The notes: a model not told the origin generated them from the letters alone. A stretch of DNA of 45,504 nt from Patescibacteria group bacterium (GCA_018970465.1 JAGWWI010000005.1:1-45504); one strand, 5' to 3'; positions 1 through 6,091 are shown, counted from the stretch's first letter. Numbers and translations are program-made.

Positions 1-73
1 CTCTTTAATTTCTGCCACAGTATCCCTCGCCATAGTATTTCGATTCTACCGCGTTTTTTAAGTACTGTATAAA

Positions 74-971
74 GTTCAATAGCTTGGAATCGCTTTAAGC
101 ATTTCTGCAGGAGTTTTGCAGTCGATGCCCATATGCGGCCGCTCAGTGTTGTACCACTCACAGAAAACCGGAATATCTGCTGGGATGTGCATGGAGAATC
201 CTTCCTTTGGCATCTCCTCCTGCAGAGTTCGATTAAATCGTTCCAGATGGCCGTTCTCATTCGGTGAGCGTGGGTGGTTGTGGCGGTGCAACACACCACG
301 GCGCTTCACATGATCGGTGAACCATGTCTTGAACTCCGGACCATTGTCGGTTTGAATTGTTTCAATACGGAAAGAGAAATACCGTCGTGTCTTGTCGAAG
401 AAGCGGGTTGAGACAACAGCATTGGCTTTGTCGCTCGCCATGGCGTATCCCGTGCGGGAGTACACATCGAGAGCTGTATAGACATATCGTTTGACACCGT
501 CTGCACCAAAAAAGTGAACCGTATCCATCTCCACCAGTGCTCCAGGATGGTCGGCTTCCGGGCGTGGTGGGTACCTCCTCGTCTTCGCCCAGGCACTCTT
601 GCGCTTGAGCGGTGCACAGTACGTGCTGATGATACGCTTGACCGATGAGAGCGAGACAACCACCTCTTCTCGCTTCAAGAGTGCATGTACCACGATGGCA
701 CAGCGCCTGACCTCGAGACGCTTGGCGATGATCTTTGCGCGCAGCTCCGGGGACATCGCCCGAGGAGATTTCTTTGGCACTGGTGACAGGGTGTCTGCGG
801 TCGTGCGATGACTCCACTTCACGATCGCACCTTGGGTGTATCCCAGGTGCCGGGCGACCTTTCTGGTCGACCAGCCCTGTTTCAACAGCTCTCTCGCTTT
901 CCTGCGTACCTCGGGAAGTTTTTCATTGGTTGTGTATGCCATATGCCTTGGGTGATTCCAAGGTATTGAAC
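74..971 (-). mobile_element. IS481-like insertion sequence with 17-bp inverted repeats
   Basis: TTCAATAGCTTGGAATC at 75-91 is matched, with one mismatch, by the reverse complement of 954-970. These inverted ends enclose a single transposase gene, and the left repeat contains the transposase stop codon. The right repeat lies just upstream of the transposase start. No clear target-site duplication is visible at the junctions, so the exact ends are approximate. A diverged relative begins at 45371 with the same terminal sequence (TTCAACACCTTGGAATC), which supports this boundary. Element length is about 0.9 kb, small for the family. Confidence 0.7.
76..942 (-). CDS. DDE transposase, IS481/IS3-type integrase core
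   Basis: This 288-residue transposase would cut and join the ends of the surrounding insertion sequence. A helix-turn-helix lies at about residues 18-45 (around STRKVARHLGYTQ), followed by a second basic DNA-binding stretch and the rve integrase core. The catalytic triad is visible as D140 (VEMDTVHF), D199 (IQTDNGPEF) and E234 (NENGHLERFNR), giving DD35E spacing. I start at the ATG at 942 (MAYTTNEK) because an AAGG ribosome-binding site precedes it and because this start lies inside the inverted-repeat boundary. An in-frame extension to 1056 would cross the repeat. The gene is intact and faces left. IS481 is preferred over IS3 because one frame encodes the whole protein. Confidence 0.85.
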   Translation of the reverse strand: MAYTTNEKLPEVRRKARELLKQGWSTRKVARHLGYTQGAIVKWSHRTTADTLSPVPKKSPRAMSPELRAKIIAKRLEVRRCAIVVHALLKREEVVVSLSSVKRIISTYCAPLKRKSAWAKTRRYPPRPEADHPGALVEMDTVHFFGADGVKRYVYTALDVYSRTGYAMASDKANAVVSTRFFDKTRRYFSFRIETIQTDNGPEFKTWFTDHVKRRGVLHRHNHPRSPNENGHLERFNRTLQEEMPKEGFSMHIPADIPVFCEWYNTERPHMGIDCKTPAEMLKAIPSY

Positions 972-983
972 CATTACGAGGGC

Positions 984-1011
984 TTGACAAAGTCTGCGGG
1001 TCATGTATACT
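984..1011 (+). promoter_or_regulatory. Consensus sigma-70 promoter (TTGACA-16-TATACT)
   Basis: A perfect -35 TTGACA (984-989) is followed after 16 bases by a -10 TATACT (1006-1011). The start point predicted 6-7 nt downstream is about 1018. It points rightward, away from the IS, into the structured leader and the small-gene array. This is the best-matching promoter in the window. Confidence 0.75.
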
Positions 1012-1017
1012 GCTGGC

Positions 1018-1155
1018 ATTCGATAGTTGATCCTTGGAAGCGGGAGAAGAAGACAATCTTTAGAGGAGAGAGTCTTGAGCGGCCGAACGGCCCTCAACGC
1101 AACCAATCGGTCCAGAACAGGCGATTGGCTCTCCTCGAGAGCTAGTCGCCTTTTT
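1018..1155 (+). promoter_or_regulatory. Riboswitch-like leader: three-way junction overlapping a terminator
   Basis: The RNA starting near 1018 can fold as a three-way junction. A closing stem pairs GAGGAGAG (from about 1062) with CTCTCCTC (1129-1136). One internal hairpin is TTGAG-c-GGCC closed by GGCC-CTCAA. The second pairs CCAATCG (from 1103) with CGATTGG around a 12-nt loop. The 3' strands of the closing stem and second hairpin are also the 5' arm of the terminator at 1120-1155. The two folds therefore exclude each other, the usual layout of a transcriptional riboswitch or attenuator in which the folded aptamer permits read-through. I do not recognise a known ligand class. It could instead be a stable small RNA of about 138 nt. 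Confidence 0.5.
1120..1155 (+). terminator. Rho-independent terminator of the leader
   Basis: GGCGATTGGCTCTC (1120-1133) pairs over its full 14 bases, with two G-U pairs, with GAGAGCTAGTCGCC (1137-1150). The loop is 3 nt and TTTTT follows at once. It sits between the 984-1011 promoter and the first small gene, so it would attenuate the array. Confidence 0.8.
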
Positions 1156-1550
1156 CGTTGGTAGAAGCCGGTCGGCGAGAGCAGCATATTGATTGCGTCG
1201 CCACCGCCTTCTCTCAGAGAAAGAGAGGTGTACATCCGAGGTCAGCCCGTCGTCGCACAAGGCTATGGCAGGGCACAGTGAGGACATCGGTTGCCGGGGA
1301 GGACGTAAACCACCCTCGCCGGCAAAAATGTCCTCGCAGAAGGGGAAGACGCTTGACACACGCATAGGCAGAACAGGAGTACGCGGAACAATGCTCCCGC
1401 AAGGGACGACCGCAATGTAATTCCTCTTCTCCGGCAGGATGGCCGCGCGAGGTTGCCGACACTACCGCGCACTCGCCGCCATCGTGCTGGAAGGAGGGCT
1501 CACATGTCGTGACCCGTGCCCGCTCCGGCGGAAAAAGAGAGGAAACAAAA
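1156..1550 (+). other. Long structured leader without a recognisable gene
   Basis: About 395 bases separate the attenuator from the first small gene. The clearest structure is a nested hairpin at 1280-1335. Its outer arms are GAGGACAT/ATGTCCTC, then TTGCCGG/CCGGCAA, then GAGG/CCTC around an 11-nt loop. A smaller CTCTC/GAGAG hairpin lies near 1213-1227. Reading frames through this stretch are short and show no start context, so I see no coding capacity. Confidence 0.5.
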
Positions 1551-1742
1551 ATGCTGCAGATTAGCACTCATACGTCCCGTCAGCTCGAAGCCCAGGCGAC
1601 CAAGTTTTTGGTCGCGCATGGCGCCTCGCCAGACGGGCGGTCACTGGACACGTTCGATCGCCGCCAGGCGACGTTCGAACGCCGGTTGGCGTTCGCCGCA
1701 GTCCGTGGGGCCGCTGACTTCTTGGTGGCCGAAGAAGAGTAG
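1551..1742 (+). CDS. Small hypothetical protein, first gene of the array
   Basis: This 63-residue product is soluble, charged and mostly helical in appearance (many Ala, Arg, Glu), with no family I recognise. The ATG at 1551 is chosen over the in-frame GTG at 1509 because GAGAGGAAA sits a suitable distance upstream and the A-rich spacer resembles a normal initiation region. It is the first gene behind the attenuator at 1120-1155. The first copy of the long hairpin repeat lies 82 nt behind its stop. No transmembrane segment or signal peptide is seen. Confidence 0.5.
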   Translation: MLQISTHTSRQLEAQATKFLVAHGASPDGRSLDTFDRRQATFERRLAFAAVRGAADFLVAEEE

Positions 1743-1823
1743 CGTATTTCGGGAGAGCAGAGCTCCCAAGTCAATTCTCCGCGAGAGTGGCGAGGCAGCG
1801 ATTGGTTATCGTTGTTGTCGCCG

Positions 1824-1866
1824 CCCCTCTTGAGTTCATCATCGCGTATGATGGGTTCAAGAGGGG
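1824..1866 (+). repeat. Covarying hairpin repeat, copy 1
   Basis: The outer stem CCCCTCTTGA (1824-1833) pairs perfectly with TCAAGAGGGG (1857-1866). The inner stem CATCAT (1837-1842) pairs with ATGATG (1848-1853) around a 5-nt loop, with an asymmetric internal loop between the two stems. A second small hairpin with a GCAA tetraloop (GTGC/GCAC) follows directly. Five other copies keep the pairing while changing the bases. Confidence 0.85.
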
Positions 1867-1983
1867 AATGTGCGCAAGCACATGAACCTGAACTTCTTCC
1901 CAGACGAGCGATGGTCGCTGTCTGGTTATGTTCAACAAGCCGTATGGATGCCTGTGGGCACACGGTTAGAGATGGAGTTCGAA

Positions 1984-2499
1984 ATGTTCAAAGGCATGCT
2001 GACCATCGACATGGCCGAGGGCGCCGGGATCGCCTGGGCCGCGCAGGCCCGTGCAACTTTCGCGGATGCCTGGGCGGATGCCCAGGCGCTCCGGGTCGCG
2101 CCCTACGAAAAGGGCGTACCAGGCGTCCAGCCCGTCGAGGACATCTCGGCAGGGGCTCGGTACTTCGGCTTCGCGATCGCCGACGGGATGTTCCCGTCCG
2201 GTTGCAACGCCGTTCGCCGGGCGCTTTCGGTTGAGGAGGTTACGAGCCTTCTCGCCGAACCGTTTGTCTCGTGCTGCAATCCGCAGCACCGGACGAGCCT
2301 CGATGCGGCGCGTCGCCGATTCGGCCTCGAGATCCCGGTGCCCGAAAAAGCACAGATGGTCTCGCTCAAGGCCGGCGACGAAGTCGTCGTCATGAGCGTT
2401 CGCGGCCTGCCTCGGCTCGAGGAAAATCGTCACGAGTATACCGAAGAGGAGATCGCGCGAGCGACCTTCGTCTTCGGCCTCTGGACGGTCGTCTCATAG
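1984..2499 (+). CDS. DUF1874 (STIV B116-like) domain protein
   Basis: The 171-residue product has an N-terminal segment of about 55 residues and a C-terminal domain (about 59-170) that I match by eye to DUF1874 (PF08960). The features used are an opening YFGFAIADGMFPSG strand, the LSVEEVTSLLAE helix, H102 placed exactly 16 residues before LEIP, and a late VMSVRGLPRLEE strand. Some DUF1874 proteins (viral AcrIII-1, Crn2) are ring nucleases that cleave cyclic tetra-adenylate through this histidine, while others, such as YddF of ICEBs1, have no known role. No CRISPR locus is visible here, so ring-nuclease activity is only inference. The ATG at 1984 has GGAG six bases upstream. Starts at 1870 (GTG) or 1882 would add a segment that may instead be structured RNA. 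Confidence 0.65.
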   Translation: MFKGMLTIDMAEGAGIAWAAQARATFADAWADAQALRVAPYEKGVPGVQPVEDISAGARYFGFAIADGMFPSGCNAVRRALSVEEVTSLLAEPFVSCCNPQHRTSLDAARRRFGLEIPVPEKAQMVSLKAGDEVVVMSVRGLPRLEENRHEYTEEEIARATFVFGLWTVVS

Positions 2500-2516
2500 T
2501 TCTTTCTAAGGGCCTG

Positions 2517-2543
2517 ATGGGGAGCCTGACTATAAATCCCCAT
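2517..2543 (+). repeat. Hairpin with GCCTGACTATAAA loop, copy 1
   Basis: ATGGGGA (2517-2523) pairs with TCCCCAT (2537-2543) around the loop GCCTGACTATAAA. A second hairpin with a different stem but nearly the same loop (GCCTGGCTATAAA) follows another array gene at 3991-4014. Both come shortly after a TTCTTT stretch at the gene end. The conserved loop on changed stems points to a functional RNA loop. Confidence 0.55.
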
Positions 2544-2544
2544 G

Positions 2545-2589
2545 CCTTTTGAGCACAGGATCATACAACGTGATCGTGGATTCAAAAGG
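2545..2589 (+). repeat. Covarying hairpin repeat, copy 2
   Basis: The outer stem CCTTTTGA (2545-2552) pairs with TCAAAAGG (2582-2589). The inner stem GATCA (2559-2563) pairs with TGATC (2571-2575). Relative to copy 1, both sides of outer base pairs have changed together (C-G to T-A). A GTGT/GCAC mini-hairpin with a GCAA loop follows, as in copy 1. Confidence 0.85.
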
Positions 2590-2590
2590 A

Positions 2591-2740
2591 ATGTGTGCAA
2601 GCACATTCCCGTTCAACGCCTTTTTCTTCCGGCGAAGTGGAGGACCTCATTGGCCAGGCGAGCGATGGTCGCTGCTTGGCTACGTGCAACAAGCCGTGGG
2701 GTGCGCAAGGCGCACGCGGCTAAATCGGGAGTGTGAGTAA
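2591..2740 (+). CDS. Possible coupled leader peptide (49 aa) or structured RNA
   Basis: An ATG directly after hairpin copy 2 opens a 49-codon frame whose TAA overlaps the next ATG (TAATG at 2738-2742), which would couple translation of the two. The stretch ERWSLLGYVQQAV matches ERWSLSGYVQQAV encoded upstream of the DUF1874 gene (about 1906-1945), with four third-position changes. Against coding, the distance from the hairpin to this block differs between the copies by a non-multiple of three, and the ribosome-binding site is too close. The region may be a conserved RNA fold (GCGA-TGG-TCGC hairpin) rather than a gene. Confidence 0.3.
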   Translation: MCASTFPFNAFFFRRSGGPHWPGERWSLLGYVQQAVGCARRTRLNRECE

Positions 2741-3147
2741 TGAAGATAGAAGAAATTCGGGCCGCTTGCATCACGGCTGGTTTTGGGGAAGAGGAGGTAG
2801 CGGACAGCATCCGCTACACTCTCACGGAAACGCCTGACGGGGCATCGATGACTACGGGTGACCGGCTTGACCTCGTGCCCGTCACCACGGACGAGCTCGG
2901 AGCCGTCTTGGCTCGGGCGGCCCAGGTCGGCTTTGCCGAGGCCTGGACGGAACTCGTCGAGACCCGCATCTACGGCAGCCTCGAGGCTGCCGACGCTGCC
3001 AAGCATCAGGCGGCGGCAGACGTAGCCGCGTACGAAGCGGCCGTGGCCAACGGCACCCACGTGCCGTTTGGTGGCTACCACATCAACCGGCCGGCAGAGC
3101 GCGGGCGGTTGGAGGACCTCGGCCATCTGGGGGGCCACCGCGATTAA
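2740..3147 (+). CDS. Hypothetical protein of the array
   Basis: The 135-residue acidic protein has no recognised domain. It is rich in Ala and Glu, with helical stretches around residues 3-25 and 50-105. The segment ARAAQVGFAEAWTEL resembles WAAQARATFADAWAD near the N-terminus of the DUF1874 protein upstream, so the two may share a small helical module. The start ATG has GGGAG about 9 bases upstream and overlaps the stop of the preceding frame. No signal peptide or membrane segment is seen. Confidence 0.55.
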   Translation: MKIEEIRAACITAGFGEEEVADSIRYTLTETPDGASMTTGDRLDLVPVTTDELGAVLARAAQVGFAEAWTELVETRIYGSLEAADAAKHQAAADVAAYEAAVANGTHVPFGGYHINRPAERGRLEDLGHLGGHRD

Positions 3148-3169
3148 CCCCGACCTCAAGCAGGACAAG

Positions 3170-3303
3170 TTCTTTCGCCCGCGAGCGCGGCAATGCGCTC
3201 GCGGGCGGAGCGAGACCTCCGCTTACATGGTCTCGGATGGCGTCGACCTCGGTCGGCGCCCCATCTTGAGCGCATCATTTTCGAATGGTGAATTCAAGAG
3301 GGG
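3170..3303 (+). repeat. Intergenic structured module A, copy 1, ending in hairpin copy 3
   Basis: Module order: GTTCTTTC; a perfect 11-bp GC hairpin (CCCGCGAGCGC at 3178-3188 with GCGCTCGCGGG at 3195-3205); CGAGACC/GGTCTCG (3211-3235); a GGCG...CGCC hairpin; and the covarying hairpin at 3260-3303. In that last hairpin TCTTGA pairs with TCAAGA, and CATCATT pairs with AATGGTG over a TTCG tetraloop. The same order recurs at 5335-5471 after another array gene. The roughly 200 bases between 3303 and the next ATG at 3508 hold further short hairpins and no convincing gene. Confidence 0.75.
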
Positions 3304-3507
3304 AGGACGCCTCTCGTTGGTCTGGTGACCTAAGGGGCCCTTGTGCCCGGCGAGTGTTTTTGCATCCTCTCCGACCTACCGCAAGAGAGCGGATTACGGC
3401 CCGCGTGTACCTCGCAACGAGGAGCGCGGTAATGTTCAACAGGAGTCGCGATGGGCCAGAGCGCCGCGCGGTTCCATAGTGCCCTAATGGGGCGAAGGAC
3501 GCGAGAA

Positions 3508-3984
3508 ATGACGATGACGAAGATCCGTGGTATTTTCATGCGATTCGCAGGTCAAGACGGCCTCGAGACCGCGTTGTACGCGGTTGCCGAGGCGTTCGGG
3601 TCGCTCGGCGGCGGCGGGTCATGCGCCCGCCACGCCGACGAGGCGCTCCGGCGCCGCATCGCATCGGCGGTTGCCGCCGCCGCCGTGGGCAACGGCAGCC
3701 TCCGGGCGGTCCGAGACGCTTTACAGGCGGCGGTGCCGCGCTGCGAGTGGGCCGCCGCCGTCACGGCGGAGGTCGAGAAGAACGGGGTGGTCCACCTGGC
3801 GGTGGTCACCTCAATGGGAAGTGCCGTGCGGGTAACGCACGGCGACTCGGGCGACGCCGAAATCTTCGTAGATTTCGGCGTCGCCGGCAGTGCGCGGCGA
3901 GCAGAGCTAACGCTCGCGGCGATCGAGCGGGAGGGCATTACGCCCTCTCGGATCGTCCGCTTGCCGCAGTATGTGGTTCTTTAA
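3508..3984 (+). CDS. Hypothetical protein of the array
   Basis: The 158-residue product shows no family I can name. Residues 1-60 are Ala/Gly-rich and helical (ETALYAVAEAFGSLGG, then a basic helix). The second half looks like alternating strands (GVVHLAVVTSMGSAVRVTH, GDAEIFVDFGV). AAGGA lies 8 bases before the ATG at 3508, which is preferred over the earlier ATG at 3451 that lies inside the leader. A second ATG follows two codons on. The end of the gene (GGTTCTTTAA) doubles as the TTCTTT motif that opens the downstream intergenic structure. Confidence 0.55.
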   Translation: MTMTKIRGIFMRFAGQDGLETALYAVAEAFGSLGGGGSCARHADEALRRRIASAVAAAAVGNGSLRAVRDALQAAVPRCEWAAAVTAEVEKNGVVHLAVVTSMGSAVRVTHGDSGDAEIFVDFGVAGSARRAELTLAAIEREGITPSRIVRLPQYVVL

Positions 3985-3990
3985 CAGGCT

Positions 3991-4014
3991 GAGATTGCCT
4001 GGCTATAAAATCTC
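3991..4014 (+). repeat. Hairpin with GCCTGGCTATAAA loop, copy 2
   Basis: GAGATT pairs with AATCTC across a loop carrying GCCTGGCTATAA, one base different from the loop at 2524-2536 while the stem is entirely different. It follows the array gene ending at 3984 by six bases and directly precedes structured module B. Confidence 0.5.
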
Positions 4015-4101
4015 GGGGCGAGCGCGTGATTCAACCAACGCGCTCGCCTCCCTGACTGGGCCCATTGCGATGGGAATTCGCGGTGGACCCTGAGGGGAGA
4101 A
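4015..4101 (+). repeat. Intergenic structured module B, copy 1
   Basis: This 87-nt element recurs at 5994-6080 with the same length. GGCGAGCGCGT pairs with ACGCGCTCGCC. Then a CTCCC/GGGAG closing stem encloses the hairpin CCCAT-TGCG-ATGGG. The element ends in TGAGGGGAGAA, similar to the GAGGGGA that ends the other hairpin family. In copy 2 the first stem carries substitutions that still pair through G-U. Confidence 0.7.
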
Positions 4102-4235
4102 GGAAACATGCTTTGAATTCGAGCGCCAGAGCGGCGCGGGGATACAAGTGGCTCTCAGCGCCGGCAGCTGCACGTGTCGGGGAAACGTCGCTGCGGGGCG
4201 CATACCGCAGCAAACCACAAGACGAAGGAGGAACC

Positions 4236-4283
4236 ATGTTCCCATACCTCTGGCCGATAGGGCATGGTCCCAAGCGATTATGA
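4236..4283 (+). CDS. 15-residue micro-ORF with a full Shine-Dalgarno
   Basis: The frame MFPYLWPIGHGPKRL follows AAGGAGGAACC, one of the best ribosome-binding sites in the window. A two-codon frame (ATG CTT TGA) with GAAGGAAAC lies upstream near 4108, and a CTGCGG/CCGCAG hairpin sits between them. A GGCGCCGC/GCGGCGCC hairpin follows the stop at about 4312-4330, then hairpin copy 4. The peptide is aromatic and proline-rich and could be a leader peptide that senses translation. I do not recognise it, and expression is unproven. Confidence 0.35.
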   Translation: MFPYLWPIGHGPKRL

Positions 4284-4329
4284 CCCCCTGTCCATCATAC
4301 AGGCCAAACTTGGCGCCGCTACGCGGCGC

Positions 4330-4373
4330 CCCTTCTTGAGCACACGATCATGCGATCGCGGATTCAAGAAGGG
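4330..4373 (+). repeat. Covarying hairpin repeat, copy 4
   Basis: The outer stem CCCTTCTTGA (4330-4339) pairs perfectly with TCAAGAAGGG (4364-4373). Compared with copy 1 a C-G pair has become T-A. The inner stem CGATC (4345-4349) pairs with GATCG (4354-4358) around a 4-nt loop. Further short hairpins follow before the next gene: TTGC/GCAA within GGGAG/CTCCC, a TTCG-looped CTGCC/GGCAG, and GTGGC/GCCAC. Confidence 0.85.
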
Positions 4374-4466
4374 AGATTGCATGGTGCAACTCCCTGTCTG
4401 CCTTCGGGCAGGCGTGGCTGCGAGCCACATAACCTCGAAGTCGCTGCGAGCGGCAAGGAGCGCAAG

Positions 4467-4913
4467 ATGCAGATTCGTAAGATAGGTTCGGCTGGTTCAA
4501 TTCAGGGCACGGATCATTTCGATCCGTGGTGCCTGACCGTCCGGGCCATGGATTTGGCCCCGGATGTGACCTGGATCGGCCTCGCCGGCCTCGGCGAGCA
4601 ATGGAAAGGGTCCCGAGTAATCGGGACCGTCCAAGGGAATGGCGACCGGGTCATGTGCCCGGCGCACACGCCGTTGGAGGTAGTGAATTACCTCCAGATC
4701 CACCTGGAGATCGTATTCACTCGCTGGGCGGGCGTGAGGAACGAAGAGGATGCTCCCCAGCATCCTCTAGACTGCCTGTCGCCCCGCTATGGGGCGATAT
4801 TCGAGGAGGAGTCCGGCGGCAAGCGTCGCTGGATCATCGTGACCGGCCACCCGCATTCGCAGGAAACCGCGAATGCGGCCGCACAGATCGCGGTCACTCG
4901 GATGGGGGAGTAA
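4467..4913 (+). CDS. Hypothetical protein of the array
   Basis: The 148-residue product has no recognisable domain. It looks like a small alpha/beta protein with a strand-rich first half (WCLTVRAMDLAP, VTWIGLAGLGEQWKG), a mid helix (LEVVNYLQIHLEIVFTRW) and a C-terminal RRWIIVTGHPHSQETANAAAQ segment. AAGGAG lies six bases before the ATG at 4467, a clear start. An earlier in-frame ATG at 4350 lies within hairpin copy 4 and is rejected. The stop is one base from the next ATG, so this and the next gene form a coupled pair. Confidence 0.6.
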   Translation: MQIRKIGSAGSIQGTDHFDPWCLTVRAMDLAPDVTWIGLAGLGEQWKGSRVIGTVQGNGDRVMCPAHTPLEVVNYLQIHLEIVFTRWAGVRNEEDAPQHPLDCLSPRYGAIFEEESGGKRRWIIVTGHPHSQETANAAAQIAVTRMGE

Positions 4914-4914
4914 A

Positions 4915-5319
4915 ATGGAGGACCACGACTTCAGGACTTTGAGAGCCCTGATATGCGGTAGAGACGACCCCGTCTCTACCGCAGTACGTGTCTACGTAGA
5001 CACGTACTGGTACTCCCTCGAACGGGGGGCCGAAAATGCCTACAAGGATGTCTTCCTCCCCTGGTGGGACGCCGAAGCGACGTCCCACGGCGGGTGGTGG
5101 TCGCCAGCTGCGCTGGCGGTCTCCGCGATAGCCGGCTCCGGGGCAGGGTACCCCCATGCTGCCGTAATGACGGCAGCATGGTTTCCCGAGTACTTTGCCC
5201 GGGAGGCCACGGAACTGGTGGTCTCGTACATCCTGGGAGAAAAGGATGTGCGAGATCGTCTAAACCCAGACAGTCCCTACAATAAGAGACGTCTGGGGAG
5301 AAGCCCGATGGACGGGTGA
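4915..5319 (+). CDS. Hypothetical protein of the array, coupled to the gene before
   Basis: The 134-residue product begins one base after the previous stop (TAAAATG), with GGGGGAG as ribosome-binding site inside the end of the upstream gene. It is tryptophan- and tyrosine-rich (TYWYSLERG, LPWWDAEATSHGGWW), with a helical stretch near AALAVSAIAGSGAGYPHAAVM that is too polar for a certain membrane helix. I recognise no family. Module A follows 15 bases after the stop. Confidence 0.55.
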   Translation: MEDHDFRTLRALICGRDDPVSTAVRVYVDTYWYSLERGAENAYKDVFLPWWDAEATSHGGWWSPAALAVSAIAGSGAGYPHAAVMTAAWFPEYFAREATELVVSYILGEKDVRDRLNPDSPYNKRRLGRSPMDG

Positions 5320-5334
5320 CTCCGCTCTTGGGCA

Positions 5335-5471
5335 CGTTCTTTCATCCGCGAGCGCGGCAGCGCGCTCGCGGGCGGACACGAGACCTCCGCTCACACGGTC
5401 TTGGAAAGGCATCGGCTCTGCCGGTGTCCCATCTTGAGCGCTTCAGCCGCGGTTGGAGAATTCAAGAGGGG
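5335..5471 (+). repeat. Intergenic structured module A, copy 2, ending in hairpin copy 5
   Basis: The order repeats that at 3170-3303: GTTCTTTC, a perfect 10-bp hairpin (CCGCGAGCGC at 5346-5355 with GCGCTCGCGG at 5362-5371), CGAGACC/GGTCTTG, a GC hairpin, then the covarying hairpin at 5428-5471. In that hairpin TCTTGA pairs with TCAAGA and CTTCA with TGGAG. The inner stem differs from copy 3 (CATCA/TGGTG) by an A-T to T-A exchange that keeps the pair. Confidence 0.75.
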
Positions 5472-5543
5472 ATGTGCAATCCTCTCCCGATGGCGGTGGA
5501 GTCATCGAGGTACACAGAAGGGCCGCCGTGGGCGGCAAACAAA

Positions 5544-5984
5544 ATGATCAATCTGTTGTTCGACGTTGGCTGTGCTGCGCGGCGGACGAAAGACTTCGAG
5601 GTTGCGAACGCCGTGTTCGCAATCATTTTCGACTGGATGTGTGGGGGTCCAGAAATCTCGAAGGTGGATTCGAGCGATTTCGAAGATCGCTCTCTCATAG
5701 AAATTAAATATGAGACCGATAACGATTACCGGGACGAAGGGGCCTACTACGATCTTCTCAGCCTGATCTGGGGGGATCGGAGACTTGCGATCCCCGTCCC
5801 GCTCCTCACAAGAGCGGCGCTGATCGTTGCTTTGCGGCAGGGGGCTGTCCCTGTACAGAAGGGAGACTACCCTTCGGGCGCTGCGCCAGGGGGTGTTGAT
5901 GAAGACACTACGCCCGACGACTGGGCGCTCATACGGTGGCTTGGGGGAGTGCCCGACTGGGTATTACTGCCCCAGACCATCTGA
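5544..5984 (+). CDS. Hypothetical protein of the array
   Basis: The 146-residue acidic product shows a helical N-terminal half (INLLFDVGCAARR, FEVANAVFAIIFDWMCGG) and a C-terminal WALIRWLGGVPDWVL segment. I recognise no family. The ATG at 5544 follows a GCCGCC/GGCGGC hairpin and an A-rich spacer but has no clear ribosome-binding site. An in-frame ATG near 5490 would add 18 residues and lies inside the leader structure. The composition is less GC-rich than the chromosomal genes nearby. The stop is nine bases before module B copy 2. Confidence 0.5.
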   Translation: MINLLFDVGCAARRTKDFEVANAVFAIIFDWMCGGPEISKVDSSDFEDRSLIEIKYETDNDYRDEGAYYDLLSLIWGDRRLAIPVPLLTRAALIVALRQGAVPVQKGDYPSGAAPGGVDEDTTPDDWALIRWLGGVPDWVLLPQTI

Positions 5985-5993
5985 CAATCTCTT

Positions 5994-6080
5994 GGGGCGA
6001 GCGTGTGGTTCAACCCATGCGTTCGCCTCCCTGACTGGGCCCATTGCGATGGGAATTCGCGGTGGGTCCTGAGGGGAGAA
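5994..6080 (+). repeat. Intergenic structured module B, copy 2
   Basis: This element aligns base for base, without gaps, to 4015-4101. The GGCGAGCG/CGTTCGCC stem is kept by a G-U pair, CCCAT-TGCG-ATGGG is identical, and it ends in TGAGGGGAGAA. It follows the gene ending at 5984. Confidence 0.7.
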
Positions 6081-6091
6081 AAATTGTTTCG

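Noticed and set aside
1-73. AT-rich left edge
   Set aside because: Too short to assign; I see no gene, promoter or repeat that I can support.
1812-2234. Alternative plus-strand frame overlapping the DUF1874 gene
   Set aside because: It starts within hairpin copy 1 and gives Arg/Gly-rich sequence, whereas the other frame gives a recognisable domain.
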